NCBI GenBank assembly: GCA_944393345.1
Contig: CALXZW010000002.1
Span: 1 to 30,822 of the forward strand
DNA: 30,822 bases
DNA from: an uncultured Clostridia bacterium
Lineage (GTDB): Bacteria > Bacillota > Clostridia > TANB77 > CAG-508
Direction of reading: 5' to 3'
Shown here: positions 17,427-25,362 of the stretch, one piece after another
Layout: every line of letters starts with the position of its first letter
How positions within the stretch are numbered: the stretch's first letter is position 1
Made by a program: the position numbers and the translations under genes
Notes under the pieces: model-generated
The model's database searches: none
Told to the model about the DNA's origin: nothing
What the model saw: the letters and a program-made list of their open reading frames with translations, nothing else

Positions 17427-18901
17427 TACCTCACTCCTTCACTCGCTATATCAAATGAATTATTTTTAGCTGTTGTTGGTATTCTTATAACTACTTCTGT
17501 TCCTTGCCCTACAACACTTTTAATATCTATACTTCCCCCATTTTTATCTAATATTTCTTTTGCAATAGAAAGACCTAATCCAGATCCTCCCATTTCTCTA
17601 GTTCTTGCTTTGTCAACTCTATAAAATCTTTCAAAAATTCTTGATAAATCTTCTTCTGGAATTCCTATTCCATTATCAAATACTTTAATATATGCATCAT
17701 TATATACAAAACCTACATATATTTTTATTTCTCCGCCATCTTTTGTATATTTTATACTATTTGTTAAAATGTTTAATATTACTCGTTCCATATCATCTTT
17801 ATCCGCATATACAGGAGGAACATCCGCTGTTACAAAAGAATTGACTGTATGCTTTTTTTTCTTTATTTCTATTGCCAATTTATCTTGACATTTCTTAACT
17901 AATTCTCCCAAATCAAAAGATTCTTTTTTAGTTTTCTTTTTATTACTATCATATCTAGAAAGTGTTAAAAGATCTGTTACCAATTTTGCCATTCTTCTTG
18001 CTTCTGTTGCAATGACATTCAAAAATTTAGTTTGTGTTTCTTTATCATATTCTCCTTCTAATAAAGTATCTGCATATCCCATGATTGAAGTTATTGGAGT
18101 TTTTAATTCATGAGATACATCAGCGACAAATTCTTTTTGCATATTATCCAGTTTTACATGTTCAGTTATATCTTGTATAACAGCAATAACTCCATCTGGT
18201 CTATCTGATTCATTTTTAAAAGGTGCAAAAAATACATTCATATATTTATCATCCAATTGAATTCTTTGTTCTGTTGATGTCCAATTCTCAAGATAAATTA
18301 TTTTTTCCATATTTATGTCTAATTTGAATTTTTTAAATATATCATCAAAAGTATTATCTTCTGGTGCAATACTTAAATATTTTTTGGCTGCTGGATTTAT
18401 TAAAAGTATTTCTCCTTCTAAATTAAATGCTATGATTCCATCAGTTAAATGTAATAATATTGTTTCTATTTGATTTTTTTGCGTAGAAACTTCACTTAAT
18501 TTTTGTTTTAATTCAGTTGTCATCATTCCAAATACATTTTCTAATTCCCCAACATCACTATTTTTTTTATTTTTGCTTTTCTTTTTATCTTCATCTGTTA
18601 CTTTTTCTGCACTTTTTATTAGTTTATTTATTGGATATATTACAAACTTAGATAAAAACCCTGCTATCAAAACTCCCACTAGTGCTAATAAAACACTAAT
18701 AGTTATTAGTGTTAATATAGTATTTATTTTCAAATTTTTTAAAATTTGAATTTCTTGTTCTATACTTTGAAATTTTTGATTTACTATTTGATATTCTAAA
18801 TCATTTATAGAATTTACAAAAAATATTCCTAATCCTACTATAATAATTATTCCTATTAAAAAAAAGATTGATATTATTTTAAATTGTATGTTTTTAAACA
18901 T
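17426..18901 (-). CDS. WalK/PhoR-like sensor histidine kinase
   Basis: 491 residues: membrane segment (about 7-28), short extracytoplasmic loop, second segment (about 60-82), HAMP (about 83-135), PAS (about 135-245), HisKA with the H-box D-V-S-H-E-L-K-T-P (His264), and a HATPase domain with N381 (N-S-I-K-Y), D-N-G-I-G-I-P and G-G-S-G-L-G-L-S. The layout and H-box resemble WalK/PhoR kinases of Firmicutes, but no response regulator is adjacent, which is unusual for that group. It lies within the cell-wall cluster, between murG and the flippase, and overlaps the latter by one base. WalR-like boxes elsewhere in the window (9127-9154 and 14893-14909) may be targets of its partner. The start has a weak ribosome site; a 7-codon reading frame with a closer site lies just upstream. 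Confidence 0.9.
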   Translation of the reverse strand: MFKNIQFKIISIFFLIGIIIIVGLGIFFVNSINDLEYQIVNQKFQSIEQEIQILKNLKINTILTLITISVLLALVGVLIAGFLSKFVIYPINKLIKSAEKVTDEDKKKSKNKKNSDVGELENVFGMMTTELKQKLSEVSTQKNQIETILLHLTDGIIAFNLEGEILLINPAAKKYLSIAPEDNTFDDIFKKFKLDINMEKIIYLENWTSTEQRIQLDDKYMNVFFAPFKNESDRPDGVIAVIQDITEHVKLDNMQKEFVADVSHELKTPITSIMGYADTLLEGEYDKETQTKFLNVIATEARRMAKLVTDLLTLSRYDSNKKKTKKESFDLGELVKKCQDKLAIEIKKKKHTVNSFVTADVPPVYADKDDMERVILNILTNSIKYTKDGGEIKIYVGFVYNDAYIKVFDNGIGIPEEDLSRIFERFYRVDKARTREMGGSGLGLSIAKEILDKNGGSIDIKSVVGQGTEVVIRIPTTAKNNSFDIASEGVR

Positions 18902-18940
18902 TTTTTAATTATATGATATTAATACCATATACTCCCTTCT

Positions 18941-20065
18941 TTATTTTTGTTCTTTTAAAACTTTTAATATTTGTTCATATATTTTATTTTCTACATCAGG
19001 TACAGATGCTTTAAAAGCATTTTTACCCATATTCAATAAAGTATCTTTATTATCAACTATTTTTAATATTTCTTTGTTTAGTTTTTCTCCTGTTAATTCA
19101 TCATTTAAAATTATCTTTGCCGCTCCAATTTTTTCTAGAACTTTTGCATTATATAGTTGATGATTGTTACTCACATTTGGTAATGGAACTAAAATTGATG
19201 GTTTTGCCAAATTAGAAATTTCTGTTATTGTCATTGCACCACTTCTAGCAACTATTAAATCTACATTATTCATTATTTCTTCCATATTATATATATATGG
19301 TAAGATTTTTATATTTTTAATATTATTTATATTTATATTATTATTTTCTAGATTCTCTTTAATTAGATCATATTGTTTTGGTCCAGTTGCCCAAATAATT
19401 TGATAATTTTTATTTAATTTATTTATTATTATTTCTATAATTGATTCATTAATTTTTTGTGCTCCTTGACTTCCTCCAAAAATTAAAACTATTGGTTTTT
19501 CTACTGTTATTCCAATATTTTTAATTATTTTTTCTTTTTCCTTTAAAGCATATTCTTTCTTTTTAATTTTTACAGGCGTTCCAGTAAAAACAACATTTTT
19601 TGCTTTTTTTATTCTTGGTATTGCATCTTTAAAAGATACTAATATTGTATCTGTTTTTGGTGCTAAAAATTTTATTGCTTTTCCAGGAAAAGCATTGCTT
19701 TCATGCAATAAAGTAGGTATTTTATATTTTTTTGCTGCTGTAATTACTGCTCCACATATATATCCTCCTGTTCCTATTACAATATCCGGTTTAAACTCTT
19801 TTATAATTTTTTCTGCTTCTTTAAAACCTTTTAATGTCTTTATAGTATTTTTTATAGTTTCTATAGAAATTTTTTTACTTAACCCATATGCATTTATTGT
19901 TTTTAATTCATAACCTGCTCTTGGTACTAAATCATTTTCTAATCCTCTAGTTGTTCCTATAAATATTACTTTTGAATTTTTATCTTCTTCTTTTATTTTA
20001 TTGGCTATGGCTAATCCCGGATTTATATGTCCTGCTGTACCTGCTGCTGCAATTATTACTTTCAT
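18941..20065 (-). CDS. murG: UDP-GlcNAc:lipid I N-acetylglucosaminyltransferase MurG
   Basis: 374 residues, normal length. It adds GlcNAc to lipid I to form lipid II on the inner face of the membrane. The N-terminal glycine loop is G-T-A-G-H-I-N-P (residues 8-15), followed by G-T-G-G-Y and H-E-S-N-A-F-P-G. The second domain has the F-G-G-S-Q-G-A loop and A-R-S-G-A-M-T-I-T-E, which bind UDP-GlcNAc. Ribosome site AGGAGG precedes ATG 20065, 18 bp after the frame-corrected ftsW stop. The order ftsW-murG is the usual dcw order. No CGG and no frame break here. Confidence 0.97.
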   Translation of the reverse strand: MKVIIAAAGTAGHINPGLAIANKIKEEDKNSKVIFIGTTRGLENDLVPRAGYELKTINAYGLSKKISIETIKNTIKTLKGFKEAEKIIKEFKPDIVIGTGGYICGAVITAAKKYKIPTLLHESNAFPGKAIKFLAPKTDTILVSFKDAIPRIKKAKNVVFTGTPVKIKKKEYALKEKEKIIKNIGITVEKPIVLIFGGSQGAQKINESIIEIIINKLNKNYQIIWATGPKQYDLIKENLENNNININNIKNIKILPYIYNMEEIMNNVDLIVARSGAMTITEISNLAKPSILVPLPNVSNNHQLYNAKVLEKIGAAKIILNDELTGEKLNKEILKIVDNKDTLLNMGKNAFKASVPDVENKIYEQILKVLKEQK

Positions 20066-20083
20066 TATTTCCTCCTATATTCT

Positions 20084-21221
20084 TTAAGTTTGCTTTGCAC
20101 TTGCTCTTGATATATTTAATAATACACCCATTTCACATAGTAATATAAATAAAGCCGTTCCACCGGTAACTGAAGAATGGTAATGGCATACCTGTTGCTG
20201 GCATAGATGATGTTACAACCGCTACATTTATTATTACTTGAATTCCTACTAAAGATGTTATTCCTATAGCCATCAGACTTCCAAACATATCTGGGGCTTT
20301 CATTGCTATTAAAACACCTCTCCATATAAATATAGCAAAAAGTATTAAAACTGCTGCACATCCAATAAAACCTAATTCTTCACCTAGAATCGAAAAAATA
20401 AAATCATTATGTGGCTCTGGTATATATAAAAATTTTTGTTTGCTTTCTCCTAATCCAACTCCAAATAGCCCTCCAGATCCTATTGCATATAAACTTTGAA
20501 TTACTTGCCATCCTGTATCTGTAGCATCTTTCCAAGGATCCAGGAAAGTAATTACTCTTTGTAAACGATAATCCGAAAAAATGATTAATGCAATTAGTCC
20601 GGGAACACCTACTGTTGCTCCTGTTGCAGCAAAATGCCAAAACTTGCAACCTGCCATTATCATCATAATACTGCATATTCCTATTATTACTACTGAAGCA
20701 CTAAAATGAGGTTCTAAAATAAGTAATAATATTATTGGTGCTAACATCAGTATATGTTTAACAAATCCTTTCATGTATTTTCCTAATTGATCTCTATTTT
20801 TTACTAATATTCCCGCATAGAATATTATCATTAACATTTTTACAAGTTCTGATGGTTGTATTGATAGTGTTTCTGTAACATAAATCCACCTTTTAGCTCC
20901 ATTTATAGTTTTTCCTCCTACTAATACTAAAGCTAATAGGATAAGAGCAATTACCCAAGCATGTATATAAAATTTTTGATAAAACCTATAATCAATTTTT
21001 GATATAATTAACATTGCAATTATTCCTAATATTGCAAATAATAATTGTTTTGAAAAATATGTATAACTGTTACCACTTTCTGCTAGAGCAGATGGTGAAC
21101 TTGCGGATAATAACATTATTAATCCTATTACTAATAGTAAAAAAATTGTTATTATCAATGTAAAGTCTATTGGATTATTTAGAAAACTTGAAAAAGTTTT
21201 TTCTTTTTTCTTTTTTGCCAT
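20084..21221 (-). CDS. ftsW: FtsW/SpoVE peptidoglycan polymerase, read through a +1 frameshift at CGG
   Basis: SEDS-family membrane glycosyltransferase that polymerises lipid II with its partner PBP, probably the SpoVD-like protein encoded here. About ten membrane segments; signatures include G-A-K-R-W-I, the Q-P-S-E-L-V-K region and E-L-G-F-I-G. The first frame reads 352 codons to P-L-P-F-F-S-Y, then CGG, and ends ten codons later. Skipping the C gives G-G-T-A-L-F and G-V-L-L-N-I-S-R, exactly the family C-terminus, for a 378-residue protein. The break is thus inside one of the most conserved SEDS motifs (P-F-x-S-Y-G-G-T). FtsW and SpoVE cannot be told apart with certainty; the position between mraY and murG fits both. 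Confidence 0.92.
20163..20165 (-). other. In-frame CGG at +1 frame break (ftsW)
   Basis: Minus-strand reading: AGT TAC CGG TGG; skipping the first C gives TAC GGT GGA, the Tyr-Gly-Gly of the S-Y-G-G-T motif. The zero frame stops at 20133. Confidence 0.65.
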
Positions 21222-21243
21222 CTAAATTCTTCCCTTCTTAAAT

Positions 21244-22227
21244 TTATATTATCTTTAGTCCTATTATACTTAATATTAATGTTACTACACTAAATATTAT
21301 TACAACTTTATTTTCCTTCCAACCTGATAATTCAAAATGATGATGTAATGGTGCCATTTTGAAAAACCTTTTTCCAGTTTTTTTAAAGTATACCACTTGG
21401 ATTATAACAGATAATGTTTCTAATACTGGAATTAATGCTATGAGTATTAATAATATTGGCATTTTTAAATATAATGCTATTGCAGAAATAACTCCTCCTA
21501 ACAATAACGAACCTGTATCTCCCATAAAAACTTTCGCTGGATGTAAATTGAACATTAAAAATCCTAATACTGCTCCTATTACACAACTACCAAATATTGA
21601 TACTTCTGGTATATAATAAATCATACCTATTACTGATAAACAAGTTATTATTATTGCACTTACACTAGAAGATAATCCATCTATACCATCAGTTAAATTT
21701 ATAGCATTTGTGGTAGCTAATATTACAATTATTGCAAAAGGAATATATAAATATATTGGAATATTTATATACGTTTTTAAAATTGGAATATATGTTAAAG
21801 TATCAAAGTGTAAAATTTGTAATAAATATATTACATAAGCTACTGAGATTATTAATAATCCCAACATTTTATATTTTGGTTTTAATCCATCAGTGTTTTT
21901 TAATACTAATTTTTTAAAATCATCAATAAATCCTATTGTTCCAAATCCAATTGATATTAATAGCATTGGTAATAATTTATTTGCTGTTTCTATTTGATTT
22001 TGCGATAATAAATATAAATATGTCCCTGTAATTGATAAGATTAGTGTTATAATAATTATTATTCCACCCATTGTTGGTGTTCCTTGTTTTTTTAAATGAG
22101 ATTTTGGCCCATCATCTCTCTCTATTTGACCTACTTTTAATTTTTTTAATATTGGTATTACAATTATTCCTAAAATTATTGATATTATAAATGATGCTAT
22201 TAATGTAACTGTTTCAAATTTCAACAT
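21244..22227 (-). CDS. mraY: Phospho-MurNAc-pentapeptide translocase MraY
   Basis: 327 residues, usual length, about ten membrane segments. It moves phospho-MurNAc-pentapeptide onto undecaprenyl phosphate, giving lipid I. Conserved cytoplasmic loops are visible: P-T-M-G-G near residue 51, G-F-I-D-D-F-K-K with the active Asp pair, N-L-T-D-G-I-D-G-L, and M-A-P-L-H-H-H-F-E near the C-terminus. It follows murE directly after 47 bp; murF and murD, which often flank mraY in this cluster, are not here. The ftsW gene starts 22 bp downstream. Confidence 0.97.
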   Translation of the reverse strand: MLKFETVTLIASFIISIILGIIVIPILKKLKVGQIERDDGPKSHLKKQGTPTMGGIIIIITLILSITGTYLYLLSQNQIETANKLLPMLLISIGFGTIGFIDDFKKLVLKNTDGLKPKYKMLGLLIISVAYVIYLLQILHFDTLTYIPILKTYINIPIYLYIPFAIIVILATTNAINLTDGIDGLSSSVSAIIITCLSVIGMIYYIPEVSIFGSCVIGAVLGFLMFNLHPAKVFMGDTGSLLLGGVISAIALYLKMPILLILIALIPVLETLSVIIQVVYFKKTGKRFFKMAPLHHHFELSGWKENKVVIIFSVVTLILSIIGLKII

Positions 22228-22274
22228 AACTAAACCTTTCTTCTTTTAATATATATTCACATATATATTATTTA

Positions 22275-23771
22275 TTAATTTTTCTTTTTGTTTTTCTTAT
22301 TTTCTAACTTTTGTATAATTTTTTTTACTATAATTCTTTCATCAAACGGATATTTTTCTCCATTTATTTCTTGATATGGCTCATGTCCTTTTCCTGCTAA
22401 TATAACTATATCTGTTTTTCCTGCCATTTTTATTGCTTCTTCTATTGCTGCCTTTCTATCTACTACCACTTTATAATTTCCTTTTGTCTTTTTTATACCA
22501 TCTTCAATTTGCTCTACTATTTTTTCTGGATTTTCTGTTCTTGGATTGTCTGAAGTTATAATAGTAAAATCTGCGATTTTCCCTGATATTTCTCCCATAA
22601 TTGGTCTTTTTCCTGAGTCCCTGTCTCCTCCACATCCAAATACACAAATTACTTTTCCTCTTGTATAACTTTTTACTGCACGTAAAATATTTTCTAAGCT
22701 CTCAGGTGAATGAGCATAATCTATCATAATTGGAATTTCTTTTTTATTATCAACAAGCTCCGATCTTCCCGGTACTCTTACCTCTAATAAAGCTTCTCTA
22801 ATTATTTCTGATGAAATTCCAAATTTTTGTGCAATACAAATAGCTGCTAAAGAATTATAAACACTAAATCTTCCAGGAATACCTGTTTTAATTCTTTCAT
22901 TTCTATCAGTTATTTTAACTTTAAAATCTGCATATAAATTTGTAATTGTTATATCTTTTGCTAGAAGATTAGCGCTATTATCTATTCCATATGTTACTAT
23001 ATTATTCTCTGGGAATAAACTTGGAATTTTTGCTCCGTGTAAATCATCTACATTTACAATTCCATTTTTACACATCTTAAATAACTTTAATTTTGATTGA
23101 AAATAATCTTCCATATCTGGATGTTCATTAGGACTTATGTGATCCTCAGAAAAATTTGTAAATATGACATAATCAAATTCACACCCAGTTACTCTGTTTA
23201 ATTTTAAACTTTGTGAAGACACTTCCATTACTGCTACTTCTACTCCATCTTCTACCATCTTTGCAAATATTTGTTGTAATTCTAGACTTTCTGGAGTTGT
23301 TCTATCACTATCTTTCATTTTCTTACCATTTATATAAACTGCTATTGTTCCTATTAAACCAACTTTTTTTCCTGCTTTTTCTAATATTTCTTTTATCATA
23401 TATGTAGTCGTAGTTTTTCCTTTTGTTCCTGTAACTCCTATTAATTTTAATTTTCTTGTTGGATTGCCATAAAAATTAGAAGCTGCTACTGCTAATGCTT
23501 CTCTTGTATTTTGAGTCATTATTATAGTAATATCTTCGTAATTTTTTAATTTTTTAACATCATAACCATCTTCTATTATTATAGCTCTTGCTCCATTTTC
23601 AATTGCATCTTGAATATATTCGTGTCCATCTGTTGAAAATCCTTTTATTGCTATAAATAAAAATCCATCTTTTACTTTTTTAGAGTTAGATTCTATACCA
23701 TTTATTTCTATATCTAAATTTCCTTTACCTTTCAATTTTTCTAATCCAACTAGTATATTTTTTAAATTCAT
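22275..23771 (-). CDS. murE: UDP-MurNAc-tripeptide synthetase MurE (meso-DAP type)
   Basis: 498 residues. It adds the third amino acid to UDP-MurNAc-L-Ala-D-Glu with ATP in the cytoplasm. ATP loop G-T-K-G-K-T-T-T (115-122), T-T-P-E-S dinucleotide-substrate motif, H-S-P-E-S-L in the C-terminal part, and DNPR at 408-411. The DNPR motif marks use of meso-diaminopimelate rather than lysine. A lysine-rich tail ends the protein. It has its own probable promoter (23834-23862) after the pyrBI unit. Confidence 0.97.
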   Translation of the reverse strand: MNLKNILVGLEKLKGKGNLDIEINGIESNSKKVKDGFLFIAIKGFSTDGHEYIQDAIENGARAIIIEDGYDVKKLKNYEDITIIMTQNTREALAVAASNFYGNPTRKLKLIGVTGTKGKTTTTYMIKEILEKAGKKVGLIGTIAVYINGKKMKDSDRTTPESLELQQIFAKMVEDGVEVAVMEVSSQSLKLNRVTGCEFDYVIFTNFSEDHISPNEHPDMEDYFQSKLKLFKMCKNGIVNVDDLHGAKIPSLFPENNIVTYGIDNSANLLAKDITITNLYADFKVKITDRNERIKTGIPGRFSVYNSLAAICIAQKFGISSEIIREALLEVRVPGRSELVDNKKEIPIMIDYAHSPESLENILRAVKSYTRGKVICVFGCGGDRDSGKRPIMGEISGKIADFTIITSDNPRTENPEKIVEQIEDGIKKTKGNYKVVVDRKAAIEEAIKMAGKTDIVILAGKGHEPYQEINGEKYPFDERIIVKKIIQKLENKKNKKKN

Positions 23772-23801
23772 TTGATCAAATCCTTTCGATTTATTCTATA
23801 T

Positions 23802-23827
23802 AATTAGAATAAAATTTTATTCTAATT
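23802..23827. repeat. Perfect 26-bp palindrome at the murE start of transcription
   Basis: Positions 23802-23827 are a perfect palindrome of 13-base half-sites (left half begins AATTAGAATAAAA). It lies right after the -10 of the murE promoter, so it would form a hairpin at the 5' end of the mRNA or serve as an operator. A T-rich tract follows it in the plus direction. Confidence 0.7.
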
Positions 23828-23833
23828 TTTTAC

Positions 23834-23862
23834 ATTATATAACTAATTAAAGATTTTGTATA
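23834..23862 (-). promoter_or_regulatory. Probable promoter of murE-mraY-ftsW-murG
   Basis: Minus strand TATACA (23862-23857), 17-base spacer, TATAAT (23839-23834). A promoter is needed here because the pyrBI unit upstream ends in a hairpin. Confidence 0.5.
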
Positions 23863-23896
23863 TACTTTTTTTAATATTTTCTTGAAGTTAAAATAT

Positions 23897-23923
23897 GAAC
23901 TTTAAGGATCATCCTCAAAGTTC
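23897..23923 (-). terminator. Hairpin after pyrI (pyrBI 3' end)
   Basis: Near-perfect inverted repeat of 13-base arms with one mismatch (GAACTTT...AAAGTTC outer arms), 7 bases past the pyrI stop. No long T run follows on the minus strand, so it may be a weak terminator or an mRNA end-protecting hairpin. It is related, in opposite orientation, to the hairpin at 25336-25362. Confidence 0.5.
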
Positions 23924-23930
23924 ACAAAAT

Positions 23931-24347
23931 TTAATTCATTCTCATTTCACAATATTTACATCTATATATATTTTTTTCTTTATCTGTTAATATAAATATT
24001 TGATCTAATTCTTTTTCAACACAAGTAATACATCTAGGATTTTTGCATTTAACAATATTAATTATTTTTTCTGGTTTCTCTATATGCTTTTTTTCTATTA
24101 TTTTTCCATCTTTTACAATATTTATAGTTATGTCAGGATCTATAAATCCTAGAGCATCTAAATTTATATCAAACTCTTTATCTATTTTTATTATGTCTTT
24201 TCTTTCCATTTTTTGACTTTTAGCATTTGTTATTATAGCTACAGAACATTGTAATTCTTTCAAATTTAATGCTTCATATATTTTCATTCCATTTTTTGCT
24301 TTAATATGATCAATTACTATTCCATTCTTTATACTATCTATATTCAT
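23931..24347 (-). CDS. pyrI: Aspartate carbamoyltransferase regulatory subunit
   Basis: 138 residues. It is the non-catalytic subunit that binds nucleotides and passes allosteric signals to PyrB. The N-terminal half is the nucleotide-binding domain (G-I-V-I-D-H-I, later L-D-A-L-G-F-I-D-P-D-I-T-I-N). The C-terminal half has the zinc site C101-x4-C106 and C130-x2-C133, which holds the contact with the catalytic trimer. It starts on the TAATG overlap with the pyrB stop, so the two are translated together. Somewhat shorter than the E. coli protein (about 150 residues). Confidence 0.95.
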   Translation of the reverse strand: MNIDSIKNGIVIDHIKAKNGMKIYEALNLKELQCSVAIITNAKSQKMERKDIIKIDKEFDINLDALGFIDPDITINIVKDGKIIEKKHIEKPEKIINIVKCKNPRCITCVEKELDQIFILTDKEKNIYRCKYCEMRMN

Positions 24348-25261
24348 TAGTGTACCTCCAACATTTTTAAAATTAATGCCATCCTTATATATTTACCATA
24401 TTCAACTTGCCTAAAGTATGCCGCACGTGGATCTTCATCTACTTCTTTGGATATTTCATTTACTCTTGGTAATGGATGCATTATACATAAATTCTTTTTG
24501 GCTTTTTTTAATTTTTCTTCATTTAATATATAATAGTCTTTTAACCTAACATAATCTTCTTCATTGAAAAATCTTTCTTTTTGAACTCTTGTCATATACA
24601 ATATATCTAAATCATTCATATACTCTTCTATGTCTTTCGTTTCTTTAAATTCTATTTTATTCTTTTTTAACACTTCTTCTTTTATATATTCTGGAATTTT
24701 TAATTCTGTTGGAGAAATTAATATAAATTTTATGTTTTTATATCTACTCATAGCTGTTATTAATGAATGTACTGTTCTACCAAATTTTAAATCTCCACAT
24801 AATCCTATTGTTAAATCACTTAATCTACTCTTTTCACATTGAATGGTTAATAAATCTGTTAAAGTTTGTGTAGGATGATTATGTCCCCCATCTCCAGCAT
24901 TTATAATTGGTACTATTGACTTTTCTGATGCAACTAAAGCTGCTCCTTCTTTTGGATGTCTCATCGCTATTATATCTGCATAACATCCTACAGTTCTTAT
25001 TGTATCAGAAACACTTTCGCCTTTTGAAGTTGAACTTGAATTTGCAGATGAAAATCCAATAACATTCCCTCCTAGTTCTAACATTGCCGCTTCAAAACTT
25101 AATCTTGTTCTTGTACTTGGTTCAAAAAATAAAGTAGCTAATTTTTTACCATCACATTTATGAGAATATTTTTCTCTACTATGAATGATATCATTAGCTA
25201 CTTCTATTAAATCTTTAATTTCTTCAACTGATAAATCTTTTATATCTATTAAATGCTTCAT
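24347..25261 (-). CDS. pyrB: Aspartate carbamoyltransferase catalytic subunit
   Basis: 304 residues, usual length. It makes carbamoyl-aspartate from carbamoyl phosphate and aspartate, the committed step of pyrimidine synthesis. Carbamoyl-phosphate motif S-T-R-T-R (49-53), the lysine loop S-x-S-x-K-G-E (residues 75-82), H-P-T-Q (129-132) and H-P-L-P-R near 265 are all present, so it should be active. It has its own promoter (25294-25323) and an AGAGAGGAAG ribosome site. The leader of about 26 bases is too short for a PyrR-type attenuator. It lies in the middle of the cell-wall cluster. Confidence 0.97.
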   Translation of the reverse strand: MKHLIDIKDLSVEEIKDLIEVANDIIHSREKYSHKCDGKKLATLFFEPSTRTRLSFEAAMLELGGNVIGFSSANSSSTSKGESVSDTIRTVGCYADIIAMRHPKEGAALVASEKSIVPIINAGDGGHNHPTQTLTDLLTIQCEKSRLSDLTIGLCGDLKFGRTVHSLITAMSRYKNIKFILISPTELKIPEYIKEEVLKKNKIEFKETKDIEEYMNDLDILYMTRVQKERFFNEEDYVRLKDYYILNEEKLKKAKKNLCIMHPLPRVNEISKEVDEDPRAAYFRQVEYGKYIRMALILKMLEVH

Positions 25262-25293
25262 ATCTTTTCTTCCTCTCTTATTTTTTTTAATAT

Positions 25294-25323
25294 ATTTTAA
25301 TAAAAAAGATATGATTTTGTCAA
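25294..25323 (-). promoter_or_regulatory. Promoter of pyrBI
   Basis: Minus strand TTGACA (25323-25318), 18-base spacer, TAAAAT (25299-25294). Start of transcription near 25287. Confidence 0.7.
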
Positions 25324-25335
25324 TATAAAATTTGT

Positions 25336-25362
25336 GAACTTTAAATATTCACTTTAAAGTTC
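25336..25362 (-). terminator. Hairpin overlapping the spoVD stop codon
   Basis: Perfect 10-bp arms (GAACTTTAAA 25336-25345, TTTAAAGTTC 25353-25362) with a 7-base loop; the spoVD stop lies in the first-transcribed arm. No long T run follows. It may partly separate the cell-wall transcript from pyrBI. Confidence 0.5.
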
